A stretch of DNA of 64,000 nt from positions 14,181,868-14,245,867 of the forward strand of contig NC_045150.1 of NCBI RefSeq assembly GCF_008831285.2, written 5' to 3'. Positions 1 through 12,243 of this stretch are shown here, in pieces. Below the pieces are notes generated by a model. It made no database searches. It was not told where the DNA came from and worked only from the letters and a program-made list of their open reading frames with translations. The stretch comes from Nymphaea colorata (Eukaryota; Streptophyta; Magnoliopsida; Nymphaeales; Nymphaeaceae). Positions within the stretch are counted from its first letter, which is position 1; each line of letters opens with the position of its first letter. Position numbers and translations under genes: made by a program.

Positions 1-88
1 TGATACATATGGATATGTTTGTCGGATCTGAACTTGTTTTTAAATTAGGATAGGAGATGAAGACCCAACCGATTTGTTTTCATAGCAG

Positions 89-1265
89 CTAGTGGAATGC
101 TAATTCCCACCTCATTAGACATATAAGGTGAAGAAAACTGGACACACAATGTTGGATGTGTCTGTAATAGAGTTCTGTCATAGGATATATTTGGAGTAGT
201 GGACTCTGTTTCTCCTTTTCCTGCCTCGACCCTATCCTCATTACTCTGGAATCATGTTCCTCATCATCATGTGGAAGCATCATCAATCGCCTTCCCTTTC
301 TAACCAACTCTTCTCCCACTTTCTCTTCTTGACAAACCTGGTGGTGAGTCGTTCACCATAACCTCACTCTCCAAACCACTCATTTCTTTGCTACTTTTCA
401 TTCCATCCAAACAACAAGAATCCTGAAAATTATTTTTTAATGGAGGAGAAAGAATCAAAACTGATGAGGACTCACGGTTCTCCCCTTCGATTCTTTTTGT
501 TATGAATTGATTCTCTATCTCTACTCTGTAATTGCTGGTCTCCTGTAAATCAATCTCTGCATTCCAATCTTTCTGGGTATAACGTTCCTTTCAACTTCCA
601 TCTGCTTATGGAGAAACCGAAACTTGTTATCCCCCAATTCTGGTTCTGCTTTTGATCTGGATCTCTCCTTTATTAACTCCTCACTTTTTCCCAAATTCTT
701 TTTCTTATTCCCTCCCTGCCAATCCTTAGCTCTCCTGACATAAAGATAATCTTCAATTCCTTCCACCCATCTTTCTTTGCCACACCCTCTTGAGAAGAAA
801 CCACCAATTGATCAACTCTACACCGACTTGTCATTTGAGTATATATTCATTTTGCAATGGGAGAAAAATTTAATGTTACTCACATAGTTGATTTCTTGAA
901 GAACAATTCCTCCCTCTTCTAGTTCCAATCCAACCTCAGATTTTGGATTGAAATCCAATGCTACCTGCACACAGATTCTGCAAGCCCAATTCTTGGCATC
1001 GATTGAGTATGGATGTCATCTTCCTCCGGTTCTCTCTATAGCGCTCTGGCAGTAGCTTGGAAAGTGCATCGATTCCATAAAAATACTGGCAAATTAGGAA
1101 CCCTAATCCACATTGGCACTCCCATTTCTCCTCAATCGATAAGGACCATCTTGGATCCCATCTGCTGGCAACCATCACTCTTCCACCCAATTTCCATTCT
1201 CCCCTTCTAAAAACTACCCTGAGTTCATCCTCACTATGAACCCTTACATGAAAAGCATCCCTCAT
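89..1265 (-). pseudogene. Gag-like remnant, DUF4283 plus zinc-knuckle-type region
   Basis: Reading right to left, the segment at 1265-1100 gives a DUF4283-like block (FHVRVHSEDELRVVF, then W-LGGRVMVASRWDP). After a frameshift near 1110 the typical continuation VWIRVPNLPVFLWNRC appears in another frame. A further block at 521-766 (81 codons) and one at 89-319 look like the linker after the zinc knuckle. In plants this module occurs in LINE ORF1 and related gag-like proteins that bind RNA. The order N-terminus, DUF4283, linker is continued upstream by the segment at 1390-1690 on the same strand. Stops and at least two frameshifts break it. Closely related copies lie at 62.2-62.75 and 63.1-63.5 kb. 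The family assignment rests on motif recall, not on a search. Confidence 0.6.
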
Positions 1266-1379
1266 AAGAAAGAGAGCTTAGGGTTTGCAGCTGCTTTCCA
1301 TGGACTTATCAGATCATAAGCAATGTAAGCATAAACAATGCACTTCTTCTATAAGTCTCCAATGACACAGTGAATCACA

Positions 1380-2330
1380 GTCCAACGAAAGGGCTGCTTC
1401 GTCTTTTCCAAAACCTTTGAAGCGATCTTGCTTATTGGTGTTCCATTTATCATCTGAATTGAGAGTTGCTCAAAATCCACTTCTGAATCTTGATGATGAG
1501 AACCACAGATTTACCAGGGAGAGATCGATTGTCAGAAACCCGAGAAGGTCCGCCCCTTTCGAACACCCTTCCTCCCTCCATTCCACTTCCAAAATTCTTG
1601 TCCATCGATTACCAAATATCATAAGTTGTCAAAGTTCAGACCTTCTTTTAGTTGGATCATTTTTTCTGCATTTATGATAATTTAGTCACTCAACTACTAG
1701 ATATCTAATGCTCGCAAGCTACAAAATCTGCTTATGCATATGCATCAACTTTCCTTTTCCTAGCTTGCAGGCTACATTCCCGCCTTTTTTTCTTGTTCTA
1801 TCGATGCATATAAATGTCTGTCTACATGTTCATGTTCATGTGTGCAACCCACTGAATGAGGTTTTTGGTTGTACAAATTGTATCTTACATTTTTGGTGGA
1901 TTTATGCTGTTTTTTTAACACTTAAATGGAAAAAGTGATTGTCCTAAGCACTGTGATGTTTGGCGAGCTTTAGTTTGATTAATTATTCTAACTTTGCTAT
2001 TGTTTTTTATATATGTAGAATGACAATGTCAGCTATGTTTATTTTGAGTGTCAGAGGTGTCAACGTCCAATGCTACAAAGATGGGTCATCAATGCACAAG
2101 TTGGAGTACAACATGGGTAATAGTACTTTTAAGGCACTGAAAACAGACCTTGTAGTCTAGGGGGACAAGAAACTGGGTAGGAGCTTCTCCTTTCGTCCAG
2201 ATGGTCAATGAACTTTTGATGAGCTTTCTACTTGGTAAAGGCATTTGCGAATGAATTGGCTGGCAAAATGACTGAGAATACTGTTTTTCTAAGTTGTTAA
2301 TGTCAGATAGAGCTGCTTCCTCTCCCGCAG
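1380..2330. repeat. Inverted copy of the 49.98-50.89 kb segment
   Basis: This stretch matches the reverse complement of about 49980-50890 over nearly its whole length, for example TGACAATGTCAGCTATGTTT near 2020 against its complement near 50250. It contains the N-terminal part of the gag-like ORF (1690-1390, minus strand) and the region upstream of it. The two copies are about 48 kb apart in opposite orientation. The identity is clearly high but not complete, with small indels. Confidence 0.75.
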
Positions 2331-2399
2331 CAGTGAGAACCAAGCCAGGTTCTTGGTCGAACCAGGTAAAATTCAAGGTTCCATTATAAGCCGAATTGT

Positions 2400-4040
2400 C
2401 TAAAGGCCTAGTTTATTATCCTCTAGTGTTTAATGGCAAAAAAAACCTTTACGTGTTTTGCTTTATTTTCTTACGCTCTCATCGTTCTCCTAGTCCAAGT
2501 TTCAACTAGCATAGTAACACATTGCAAGCACATAAATACCCTCATAAAAGTTAAAAAATCTTTATACCTCACATAGTATCCAAGTACACTTTGTTTAAAA
2601 ATGAGAATCTTAAAATTGTAAAGTTTGCATGAACCCTAAGAACCCAGCAAACTTGCACTCGTCACCCTATTTGTTAATGTTCTTTAAGTATTAATTAGAC
2701 TCATCTTAAAGATGCTTCAAGCAATTCACTTTTACCCTATTCACACTGAAGGCAATAACAGCGATATGGGTCACATATTTGCAATGCTTCCACGATGCTA
2801 TAATATGAAGTAGCTTCCTCAAACTTCCTAGTGGTAGCAGAAAATAATTTTATAGATATGGCCATCGGCATGTTTATGGGATTGGCTTCATGCATTTTTG
2901 CATGCTTGAGAAGACCACAGAAACAGTACTTCCCATGATATAATGCTAAGCTTCCTTTAACATTGGTGGCTCAGTTACTAGGAAATAGAATGAAAATTTT
3001 CTACATTTATTTCGCCCTTAAAGGGAGAGGGGACTTCTATTTAACTAGAAGGGTCATTTTGGTCACTTTTAGTCCATAATACATCATCATTTGTTAGGGG
3101 CAATTGCAAATAACATGCTACAATGACACAATGCTCATATCATATAATTCCCATCCTCCTCATTCAAGGGTTTTCTGTTGATAAAATTTGACTTCACTCT
3201 AAAACTTACCAGAATTATACATTTTTGTGCATTCGCCTTGTTGTGCATTATTTTTGTACGGCTATGGGTTTGGCTTTATGCATTTTCGCACACTTGAAAA
3301 GATCAAAGATATAATTTTTTTAGTATAACACCAAACCTCCTTTAACATTGGGTGGCTTCAATTCCTGGGAAATAAAGTGAATTTTTTCCAAGTTCCACTT
3401 TTACCCCTTATGGGATAGGGGTCTTCTATTTAGTTAGCACGGTTTTTGTGGTCATTTCTAGTCCATAGCACACGGTCTCTTGTTAGAGGCCATTACATTT
3501 AACATTCTTCAATAATGCAATGACGCTCATAGCTGACAATTCTCATCCTCCTCATTCAAGGGTTTTTTTTTAGATAAACTTAGACTGCGGCCCAAAACTT
3601 ACCAGAATTATACATTTTTTTTCATTTTTCTTGTTGCACTTTGTTTTTGGCAGATTTGTGAAATTGTGCACTGAGGATATATTAGAGCAAAATTTTAGAA
3701 AACGGAGAGGATTGATGTGAACTCAAATTATGGCAGTTGAGGTATCCTTTCTTGAGAATATGACAAGAACGACAATAATGGACAAATTATCAAGCCTGTT
3801 TTGTGCAACTCTCATTGGAAGTGTTTAAGTTGATCTACAAGATTAGTCACTGAAATTGCTCAGGAAAAAATGCACAAATATATTAAGCAAATCATTATAA
3901 AAGACTGTGTGAGCAATGCCAGTGACAGTGCTCAATGAAAGCAATCACACTACATTTCTACATCGAGCTATTTAGCCTATTGGTAACTGCCGTCTGGCCA
4001 TTTGAGCTAATCACTAGTTGTGCCCTGGATTATTTCTCCT
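2400..4040. repeat. 3' flank of LRR-RLK copy 1 with an internal tandem duplication
   Basis: No gene is seen. The segments at about 2850-3240 and 3250-3650 are diverged tandem copies of about 390 bp: both contain TTGGCTT(C/T)ATGCATTTT, the 'CCTCCTCATTCAAGGG' block and AAAACTTACCAGAATTATAC. The 3' flank of LRR-RLK copy 3 (16.9-17.7 kb) holds one copy of the same unit, so the duplication is specific to this flank. Confidence 0.7.
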
Positions 4041-4051
4041 TTTGTCATTCA

Positions 4052-5247
4052 TCATGTTCTCTGTCGTATCCTTCTTAACCCTGCAGCCACATCCTTCATT
4101 TCCATTCTCTCATTTGGAGACTCCCTTGAACATGACAAGCCTATCTCCATGATCATCACCAGCAGCTCATTCCTAGCAGCTGATGTTTCAGTTGCAGTAT
4201 TGTTGCTTTCGTTTAGAAGATGATGGCTATCAATGACATCTAAAATCCCCATCAAACTGTTCATCACTAGGTTTTCTTCTGGTAAACACCTCCAGGAGAA
4301 GAATTCCATAGCTGTAGACATCTGCTTTGGCTGATACCTTTCCGGCCATCCCAAATTCTAATTCAACCACTGAACAATATTAGACATGATTAGCAAGTAC
4401 AATATAATTGGCTAGTGCTCATCTATGACAGAATTGCAACAATTGGTTTTGGCTAGAGGCCTGGAAATTAGTGGACTTAAAATCAATTGAACCTCCAATC
4501 CTGCCTTTCTCTTGTTGTATTCTCATATATACATCTAAAAAGAATACAAGATTATGATTTAGAACTGAAGTCTTATATACTTATATGATATTCTAGTGCT
4601 CTTAAAAGAATTCAAACATGTATCCAGTTTTTTTTTCTATGGGGCATGTGAAATTTGTTGAGATTCATCAACTGTATAGTGCAGTGATTTCATGACATAA
4701 ATGTCTAACTAAACTCATCTTACTTCTAATTCTCCAGTGACCTATCTCAAGGTTCTCTTAAATGGCTCCTAAATCAAGTGAATTATTCAAAAGTGCCAAT
4801 TGTTAGCCAGTCTCAAGCCATTTGGTAGAAAGGTATTTATGATTAGGATTCTTTTATGCAAAAAAGGAATAAACTTTATAACTTCTGTTAAAAGAAGAAG
4901 ATCAATTGCAGTCTGTTGAGGACAAGAAAACAACACGTGTATGTGAGAACAAAACAATGAAAAACTAGCATGCCACACCATAAGCCATACGAACAATGAA
5001 TACACTGTCCATGTAAAATAGTTTATCAATTGCCTTTACATATAATTGAAATCATTATATAAGTGAAGTCAGTGTGCTACCTATGTTACTGATGACACTT
5101 TTTCATATTTTTGACCTTAAAAACAGTTTCAATGCTAAAAACTGTAGCCAAAACATTGACTACATCAATGCATTTTTTTGCAATGTTTTAAACAATATAA
5201 AATTTAAAAAAAGCTTAATCAGATGATTTCAATATAAATAAATAAAT

Positions 5248-5327
<80 letters not shown>

Positions 5328-8228
5328 TCCACTAGGACTGGCAAACCCACCCACTCTCTCTTTGCCCCTCCCATGCTATCCCACCTTCTCTTCCTCTTTC
5401 TCTGGGAAAGCATTATTGAAGAGAAAGAGAGTATGTTCACACATGCACACTCTCATATGAGAACTCAAAGCCAGGTCACGTTGACTCAAGAAATGGTTCA
5501 GGCAATTATACTCACACTTCGTGAAACACAAAATTTATAAAAAGACAAAAAAATAAGAGATACATACCTGGCGCAATGTATCATGTGGTTCCGAGAGTGG
5601 CTGTAAGAGTAGAATAATTCTGACCAACTAGAATCTTTTCAATGCCAAAATCGCTGACGTATGCAGTCTTGTTCTCATCTAGAAGCACATTACTTGGCTT
5701 CAGATCACAATAAACTATAGTCTCCGAAAAACCATGGTGAAGATATTCTAGAGCACAAGGCACATCAATCATGATATCCAATCTCTGAAAGAGATTCAAG
5801 TGATGGCCAACCGAATGTAGACAGACTTCTAGGCCCCCAAGGGGCATGTATTGAAGAACTATGGCCTTGAAATCTCTACTAGAGCAAGAGGTAATGACTT
5901 TAACGAGGTTTCGATGCCTGATTTGGCACATAACAGTGCACTCGATGTCCAAACTTTTAGATGCTCCCTCAAATAACAAATTAAGGACATTAACAGCCAC
6001 TGTCATTCCATCTGCTAGAATTTCTTTATACATTGAACCAAAGCTTCCATTCCCAAGAAAATTTGCATTACTGAAGTTGCTCGTTGCAAGCAATAGCTCT
6101 CTGTGAGAAATCACTGGAAGTGTAATTCCTCGAAATGTTTCAATGTCATCGGGATGTTTCAACAACCCCTTGTTTCTTTCTATAGCATGATATACCAATG
6201 AGTGTGCAAACAATGACGAAAAGTGGTGAGCTTCCAACTGCACAAGCAGCAATGACTCTAGCCGCATTGCTTTTACTCTGCCTCTTTGTTTTGTCTAAGC
6301 ACAATGGGGCATGGAATTTGGGAGCTCCACATAGTGCATAGTTCCCTAGGAACAACTCAGCAGAAAGGTTTGCAAAATTTCCACCAATTGGAATCTCTCC
6401 TTCCAATAGATTGAAGGACAAGTCCAAGATGTGGATGTGTTGAAGTTTCTCCAATGATTTTGGTATCTCACCCGAGAGCTTGTTGTGGGAAAGGTCCATC
6501 GCTCCAACGTTTACCATGTGATCAAGTTGTTGAGGAATGTGACCATCAAATGTGTTGTGAGAAAGGTTCAAATACTCTAGCATTTGGAGCTTTGATAATG
6601 ATGCAGGCAACTCTCCACTCAGCTTGTTTGTAGAGATATCAGTGTAGTCCATCATGGCTAAATTTCTTAGATTCAGAGGGAGGTGACCAGTGAAAGAGTT
6701 GTCTTGCAATTTTAGCAGAAACAATTCCAACTCACAAAGACCAGGTGGTAGTGTTGATGACAAACTGTTTGAGCTTACATCCAGCTTTCTCAAACTAGCG
6801 AGATTGTTTATAGATCTTGAAATTGACCCAATTAGCATGTTGTGTCCAATCGTAAAAGCATACACGCAGACCAACTGGTAGATTGATAGTGGGATTGGGC
6901 CTTCTAATGCATTGTTGTAAAGAAGCAACACCTGTAAACTGTACATCTATCCTATATTTGGTGGAATGAGCCCTTTTATTTTGTTGGAACTCAAACCTAA
7001 GGCAATTAACTTGGTCAAGTTGGCTAGGTTCAATGGGATAGTACCTTCAATCTGATTAGAGAAAAGGTCAAGTGTCGACAAGGTGGTTGTTAGGTTTCCA
7101 ATAGAGGGAGGAAGAATGCCGTTCAAAAATTTATGTGACAAATCAACTTCCTCTAGCATCCGACACATCATGAGGGGTGTGAGAATGGAGAGCTTGCGGC
7201 TGCCAGAGACATTGGTCAACATATTTCTCCCTAGGTAAAGGTGCCTGAGTTGTGACAGACTACCTAATTCTAATGGCATCGGACCACTAAATTTATTGCT
7301 TTCTGCAGTAAGAACTTGAAGTCTTGTAGCATTAGAAAGAGAAGCCTGGAGAGTTCCATCAAAATTGTTTGCAGCCATATAGAGTTGTTCGAGATTGGGC
7401 AGGAAGTGGCCAGCATTTTTTGGGAGATGCCCTATCAGTTGATTGGTCATGAAACTCAAACCCGAAAGAGCAGATAGGTTAAACTAGCTCTCAGGCAGTG
7501 TACCAGTGAGATTGTTCATTTGCATGCTAAAGGCCATCAAGTGGGTTAGGCTTCCCAACTCAGGACAAATGTTTCCCTGTATCTGATTTTCACCGATATT
7601 AAACCTCTTTAGTTTTGTGAGATTAGCCAAAGCAACTGGAATAGTGCCGGTGAGCCTATTACCACCAATGCTTAAGTACTTGAGTTCTGACAAACTGACT
7701 AGAGACTTTGGGAAGCTTCCATAGAATTGGTTATCTGGTGCTAACAGTATTTGGAGACCTCGACAATGGCTCAGCGTTTGTGGGATCGACCCCTCAAAAT
7801 GGTTTTTTCTTATGGAAAGCTTTTTTAACAGAGGGAGATGACTAAAATCAACGAGAAGGTGACCATGGAAACTGTCATTCGAGAGATCAAGAACCTGTCA
7901 GAAGGAGAGACTGCTGATGTATGGGGAGATAGTACCTTCAAGTGCCTTTTCGGAGAGGTTCAGAGCAACGACCCTGTGTGAACCACTAGAAAGAGATGTT
8001 GGAATTCCAATTTGATAACACGCTATAAGGGTCTCTGGTGACGAGGGATTTGAAAGACAGCAATGCGAATTGGTCAGTCACGTTGCTCAGAGAAGCAAGG
8101 GCAGAGGGCACCTCCCTTTGGCCGAGAACCACAATGAAGGTGAAGGAGGAGAAACACAAAAGATAGACAAGTGGCTGAGGTGACCGACTGGTGGTAGCCA
8201 TGCATGTCCAATTTTCTATGCAAAACAT
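4052..8228 (-). pseudogene. LRR receptor-like kinase pseudogene, copy 1 (subfamily XII type)
   Basis: The intact family encodes a plasma-membrane immune or developmental receptor: signal peptide, LRRNT, many LRRs, one membrane helix, and a non-RD Ser/Thr kinase. Seen here: N-terminus MFCIENW..MATTSRSPQ with LRRNT (NVTDQFALLSFKSL), LRRs at 7950-6420, membrane segment near 6280-6230, P-loop LGNGSFGS, catalytic loop YCDLKPSN, DFG. Exon 1 ends at 5568 (donor GTATGTA); the intron is 4358-5567; exon 2 starts at 4357 with EFGMAGKVS, the usual intron position of this subfamily. Breaks: about 28 bp lost near 7993, stops at 7898, 7484, 6947 and 5581, a frameshift near 6200, the VAVK lysine changed to Asn (codon 5989-5991), and about 46 bp lost in exon 2 near 4240. 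The catalytic-loop His is Tyr. It is a dead gene with no usable reading frame. Confidence 0.93.
5262..5327. repeat. (TA)n(GA)n microsatellite in the intron of LRR-RLK copy 1
   Basis: A run of about 23 TA units passes directly into about 10 GA units. The intron of copy 3 carries the same compound repeat in the same place (19519-19586), followed in both by GAGTCCACTAGGAC. The repeat therefore pre-dates the duplication. Confidence 0.95.
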
Positions 8229-8539
8229 GCATGAACAGAAGAAGAAGGTAGGTCGTTAATTTCTGTATGGATCCACTTCTAGAAAATTTGTGTGTTTCTT
8301 TACAAATTGAAGAAGACTCAGGTCTACTGGTTCGGAGCATATTGCCTCACACTTCCAAATCTAGCCGCACGACTAATGGTCAAATCAATGATACTTTTTC
8401 TTGGCCGCCCTTGTCTTATTCCCCTTTACCAAATTTTCACTCTATTCAGTCCCAAATCCAAGCTGTCAATTTGAACTTTTTTTTAGGACACCCAAAGCTT
8501 GGTTTCGACCATAATCACAAAGATCATTTTTGCCTTTTA

Positions 8540-8930
8540 AATGGAGAGGTTTTTTCTCAATGATGAGTTCAAAAAAAAAGACATAAAAATAATGGAAAAA
8601 TAAGGTACATTTTTTCAAAAAATAAAAAACTTAAAAGTAAGTGAAAAATAAAATAAATAAGAAACTAATAGGGCAACATTAAAAAAATAGATAAGAAGTA
8701 AATAAAAATAAGAAAGTGGAAACAGGCAGTTTGACAATAAAAAAGATTGAAAAAATGCCTACACTGAAAAAAAGGAAAAATGAGAATAATGCAGAAAAAA
8801 TGCGTTTTTTTGCTATACCATGTTTTTTTTTTCAAAAATGAAATGGCATTTTTTGTCTTTTTATTCAGCTGACTTATTTTTCACACATTTAATGCTTTGT
8901 TTTTCAAAAAAAAAGTGTTTCTTTGTGACT
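8540..8930. repeat. A/T-rich interspersed repeat in the 5' flank of LRR-RLK copy 1
   Basis: Poly-A/T-rich sequence of the type 'aaaaatgaaaaa.../...ttttttcattttt'. Related copies lie at about 22800-23410, 36770-37060 and 37670-37860 in the same orientation, and at 13690-13940 and 26045-26400 in the opposite one. No coding potential. It may be a degraded miniature element, but I cannot define its ends. Confidence 0.5.
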
Positions 8931-10320
8931 ATGTTAACTTTCTACCTAATTGTATTTGTCATTTATCACAACCTATATAAGTGGTGGTTCTCACTAATAA
9001 AAAAAACATGTGCAAGTACTGTGCTGATTGGTTAGTGCGAATACAGGGGTCCATATGATAACACCCATACTTTAGTTTTAACCAACATAAATGAAGCAAG
9101 GATGGGATCGTGTTGAGTACGCTGTATTTAGCGGTCGGGCCATGGATTTTATCAATCAACCGTTTGTTTTGCTAGTGAAACTATCTCATCAGATTAGCTT
9201 GAAATATTGGCTCGAATCAGCCAACAGCGATTAAAACCGACTACTTGGACCCACTTGGATTAGAAACATTTTCTAAAATATTTTAAGGGCAGAACTAAAA
9301 TTTTTGAAAAATTTAATGGATAAAATTGAAAATTTTAAAACTTGAGGATCTGATGGCATCTACCAATTCAGCTTTCCTTCTACCCCTGTATGCAGAAGAA
9401 GGTTATAAAGGAAACTGGTTATATGCATCATGCAGAGGAGTGTAAAAAAATCCAAATACTCCTAATAAAGTGAAAAATGGAAGTTTTTGAAAGGAGAAAA
9501 GGAAATTTATAAAAAAATTTAAAAGTCTAAAAGATACACTTCATCATAAAATATTTTTAAAATACTCCAATCTTCCCTCTTTTTTCCTTTGAGTGTACAT
9601 TTGTTGCAGGAGCAAGCAACTCAATCTCGTTATAACCTAAGGAGCAGTGTTAGTCCATAAGAAGTGTTGGTCCAATTTCACTTGCTTTAGCAGGGGCAGC
9701 TCATGTAGCGAGAGCAATGGACCCAAGTCCATTTTCCAATTTAGAAGCAACTGGGTAGTTGCCTACACCAGCCCACATGTTTTCCTGAATCGGAAACCCA
9801 AGTAAAATTGGAAATATTCCATAGCATCTGCCAGTACGAGCAACATATATGAAAATGACAAGTGGTAATTAATCAGTTTTTATACTTTGTTTAACTATGT
9901 TTTAAAAGAATCTATTTGTCAATATTTTGTGCTGACTCACAACTACATCATCTAAATCACTGGACTGGAGTTAGGCAACTTCATCCACTCCTTTCAAAAG
10001 CGGATTTTAGTCACACTATTCGCTATTGATTCAAACCACTAACCCATATCATGGTCGCCTTATATGTTCTGTTTCAAAAAAATTTAGCATTTTTTTTCTA
10101 ATTAAAATCGATGGAAGACCTAGCCTACTCTCTTGGAAAGAATGTGATATCGCTTTCATATTTCCACACTTTGCGTCTTCGGCACGATCTTCTTATTTCC
10201 ACATTCTAATCAACAAGATTGTTTCTTAGCTTAGCAAACATATTTTCAGTATCATGCTTTTTTGCCAGCTTTCGACTCTTTATCTTTTTTTTTATTATTT
10301 CTGTTTTGTTTTTTATGTGG
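8931..10320. other. Intergenic stretch, no gene seen
   Basis: Only short ORFs without family features. A short 'GTGGTTCTCACTAATAAAA' type region and a moderately GC-balanced patch at 9600-9850 are unlike the surrounding A/T-rich sequence, but I cannot identify them. Confidence 0.5.
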
Positions 10321-10324
10321 CAGG

Positions 10325-10508
10325 CAGGGTCTGAGCCAGGGGGGGATGCCATGGGCCCTGGCCCCACCTCAATTTTTAAAAAAAAATTACATATAAATTT
10401 TAGAAAATTTTATTTATTTTATATAAAAAAATTTATATTTCAGCTCGTATTAAAATTTAGAAACTTTAATCTGCCTCCCTTCATGGAAAATTTCTAGCTC
10501 CGCCCCTG
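10325..10508. mobile_element. MITE, hAT-like, TIR CAGGGxCxGAGCxAG
   Basis: Starts CAGGGTCTGAGCCAG and ends CTAGCTCCGCCCCTG; the two ends are imperfect inverted repeats of about 15 bp around an A/T-rich core. The 8 bp on either side are GTGGCAGG and GTGGAATG (6 of 8 identical), which fits a decayed 8-bp target duplication. Related ends (CTCCGTCCCTGG, CTAGCTCCACCCCTG) occur near 40320 and 29710. Non-autonomous; no ORF. Confidence 0.65.
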
Positions 10509-10639
10509 GTGGAATGGCTTATTGGACATTATCAATAGAGCAATTCCCACCAATCAGATGATAGATGTTATTAGAATCAGCCTGAATCGGCTCCAATGGG
10601 CCGACACATCCTTTCCAATAAATGCTCTGCACACAAGGA

Positions 10640-10970
10640 GTCATTGCTGGGATCGAGCTCGAGTCGAGCTTTACAAGATCAGCAAAAGGTCAACTATAGA
10701 ACAAAATAGAGAAATGGGCTCGACTTGAGCTGTACATGATGTGCAAAAGGTTGACTCAATAGACCAAATCGGGGCTTAATTTGGGCTTGTTCAAGTTCCT
10801 TTACCAACTTTAGTTAAAAAAAGAAGATAAGATAAATTAAAGAAAATAGAGTCAAATTCATGTAACTTGAACTCGACTCATTTATAAGCTTGTGTTATCA
10901 AATCGAGCATAATTGAACAAGCTCGAGCCGAACTTGAGTTGGCTTGACTAATTGTACAGCCCTATCTAGT
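10640..10970. mobile_element. CTCGAG-rich miniature element, probably hAT family
   Basis: Contains GAGCTCGAGTCGAGCTTTAC on the left and GCTCGAGCCGAACTTGAGTTG...GTACAGCCCTA on the right. The 'xTACAGCCCTA' end and the Leu/Ser-like CTCGAG repeats recur at 39400-39560 (..GTGCAGCCCTA), 43190-43380 (GTAGGGCTATATAGG..) and 58930-59060. This is a typical plant non-autonomous family; exact ends and target duplication are not resolved. Confidence 0.5.
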
Positions 10971-12180
10971 TCCAAAGAATTTCAGCACTACTCAACTATT
11001 TGGGGTCACGAAGTTAAGGGTTTGTGTCTGCTCAAAAAGAGAAGGAAACCATGAACAAGTTATGTTCCAGCTTTTCCTGTTTCAAAAGAATATTTCTTTT
11101 ACTCGGCAACTGTGAGATGGCAAAGTGTATATACTTGTGTTTTTATGTTAGTATAAACAGTGAAGGCACTTATTTTTTCAAATAAATTGATAGGAAAATT
11201 TGAAAGTTTATCTAAAGATATGGGGATAAGAAGAAATAGAAAATGTTCGCACTGTTGTTTAAGAGTAAACTTCTGCTAGTTACTAAGTAGGTTACGTATA
11301 ATTATTAAGATGAAAAGACTAAAAGTAGTTTCCATATAAACAAATTGATCAGCTCATTAATTTCCATTATCAGCCACCATGACGACACCAAATAACATAC
11401 ATATGTGGTTCACTATATCCCAACTAGTTATGCCCTTTTATTAATGCTTAAAAGATTAAAATTGATGTTGCTTTACTTAATTATAGAATTATTAGGTAAG
11501 AAAACATAGTTGATCGTACATGTTCATTTAAAGGGTACTAAGTTTATATATATTTTAGTTTATCATGGTACAACTGTGTGGTTTTTATAATAATGAAAGG
11601 TAGGTGTATTTTTGTGAGTTGTCAGATGCTTCCTGGTGGTACTAGGAATTCAACATTCTGGATCTCGGACTTGGTCTGGTTGGACTTCAACCCAACCCTT
11701 TGTTGACCTTACCAACGTCAAGAATCATCATCAATTTTGTCTTGCGAATCCACTTTGATTAGGTATCTAAGTGGATTTACTATGTTCAACTACAACATGA
11801 CCTGATTTTAGAACCATTTTTGTTGCAGAAATTTGGAGCAAACAGGTTTAGATTGGTCATGCGCTTTCATAAGAGAATGAGAACGGGAGTCCAATGTTCT
11901 AGTGGGATCCAATAAGGATGTGAATTGATACATATACATATGAATGTCGAATCTGAATTGGTTTCTAAATTAGGATTGGATATAAAGACCAACCGACCTT
12001 ATATGACATATAAGATTGAAGAAAAATGGAACCGCATTAGCCAATAAATGTCATATATGTTACCAAGTGGAAAAACTTTTACTGTTTTACTCGCATTTTG
12101 CTAAAAGAAAGTTTTTCTATCTGGGTGTTGGGAAACACAACAATAAGTCAGAAGCAAAAGCAGATCCCTTGTTTTCCAAA
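10971..12180. other. Intergenic stretch, no gene seen
   Basis: No ORF with family features. The part at 11915-12030 resembles the first 130 bases of the window (TGATACATAT..ATGAATGTCG..TCTGAA), so it is a copy of an interspersed repeat related to the GATTCA-rich elements described below. Confidence 0.55.
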
Positions 12181-12243
12181 TAAATGTAAAGGATTGGTTT
12201 ATTTTTGTCATTCTTCCAAAGGGGAAGCCTTCCGACGTATCTT

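Noticed and set aside
4052-8228. Functional receptor kinase gene
   Set aside because: Four in-frame stops, several deletions and loss of the ATP-binding lysine; sequencing error cannot explain this many.
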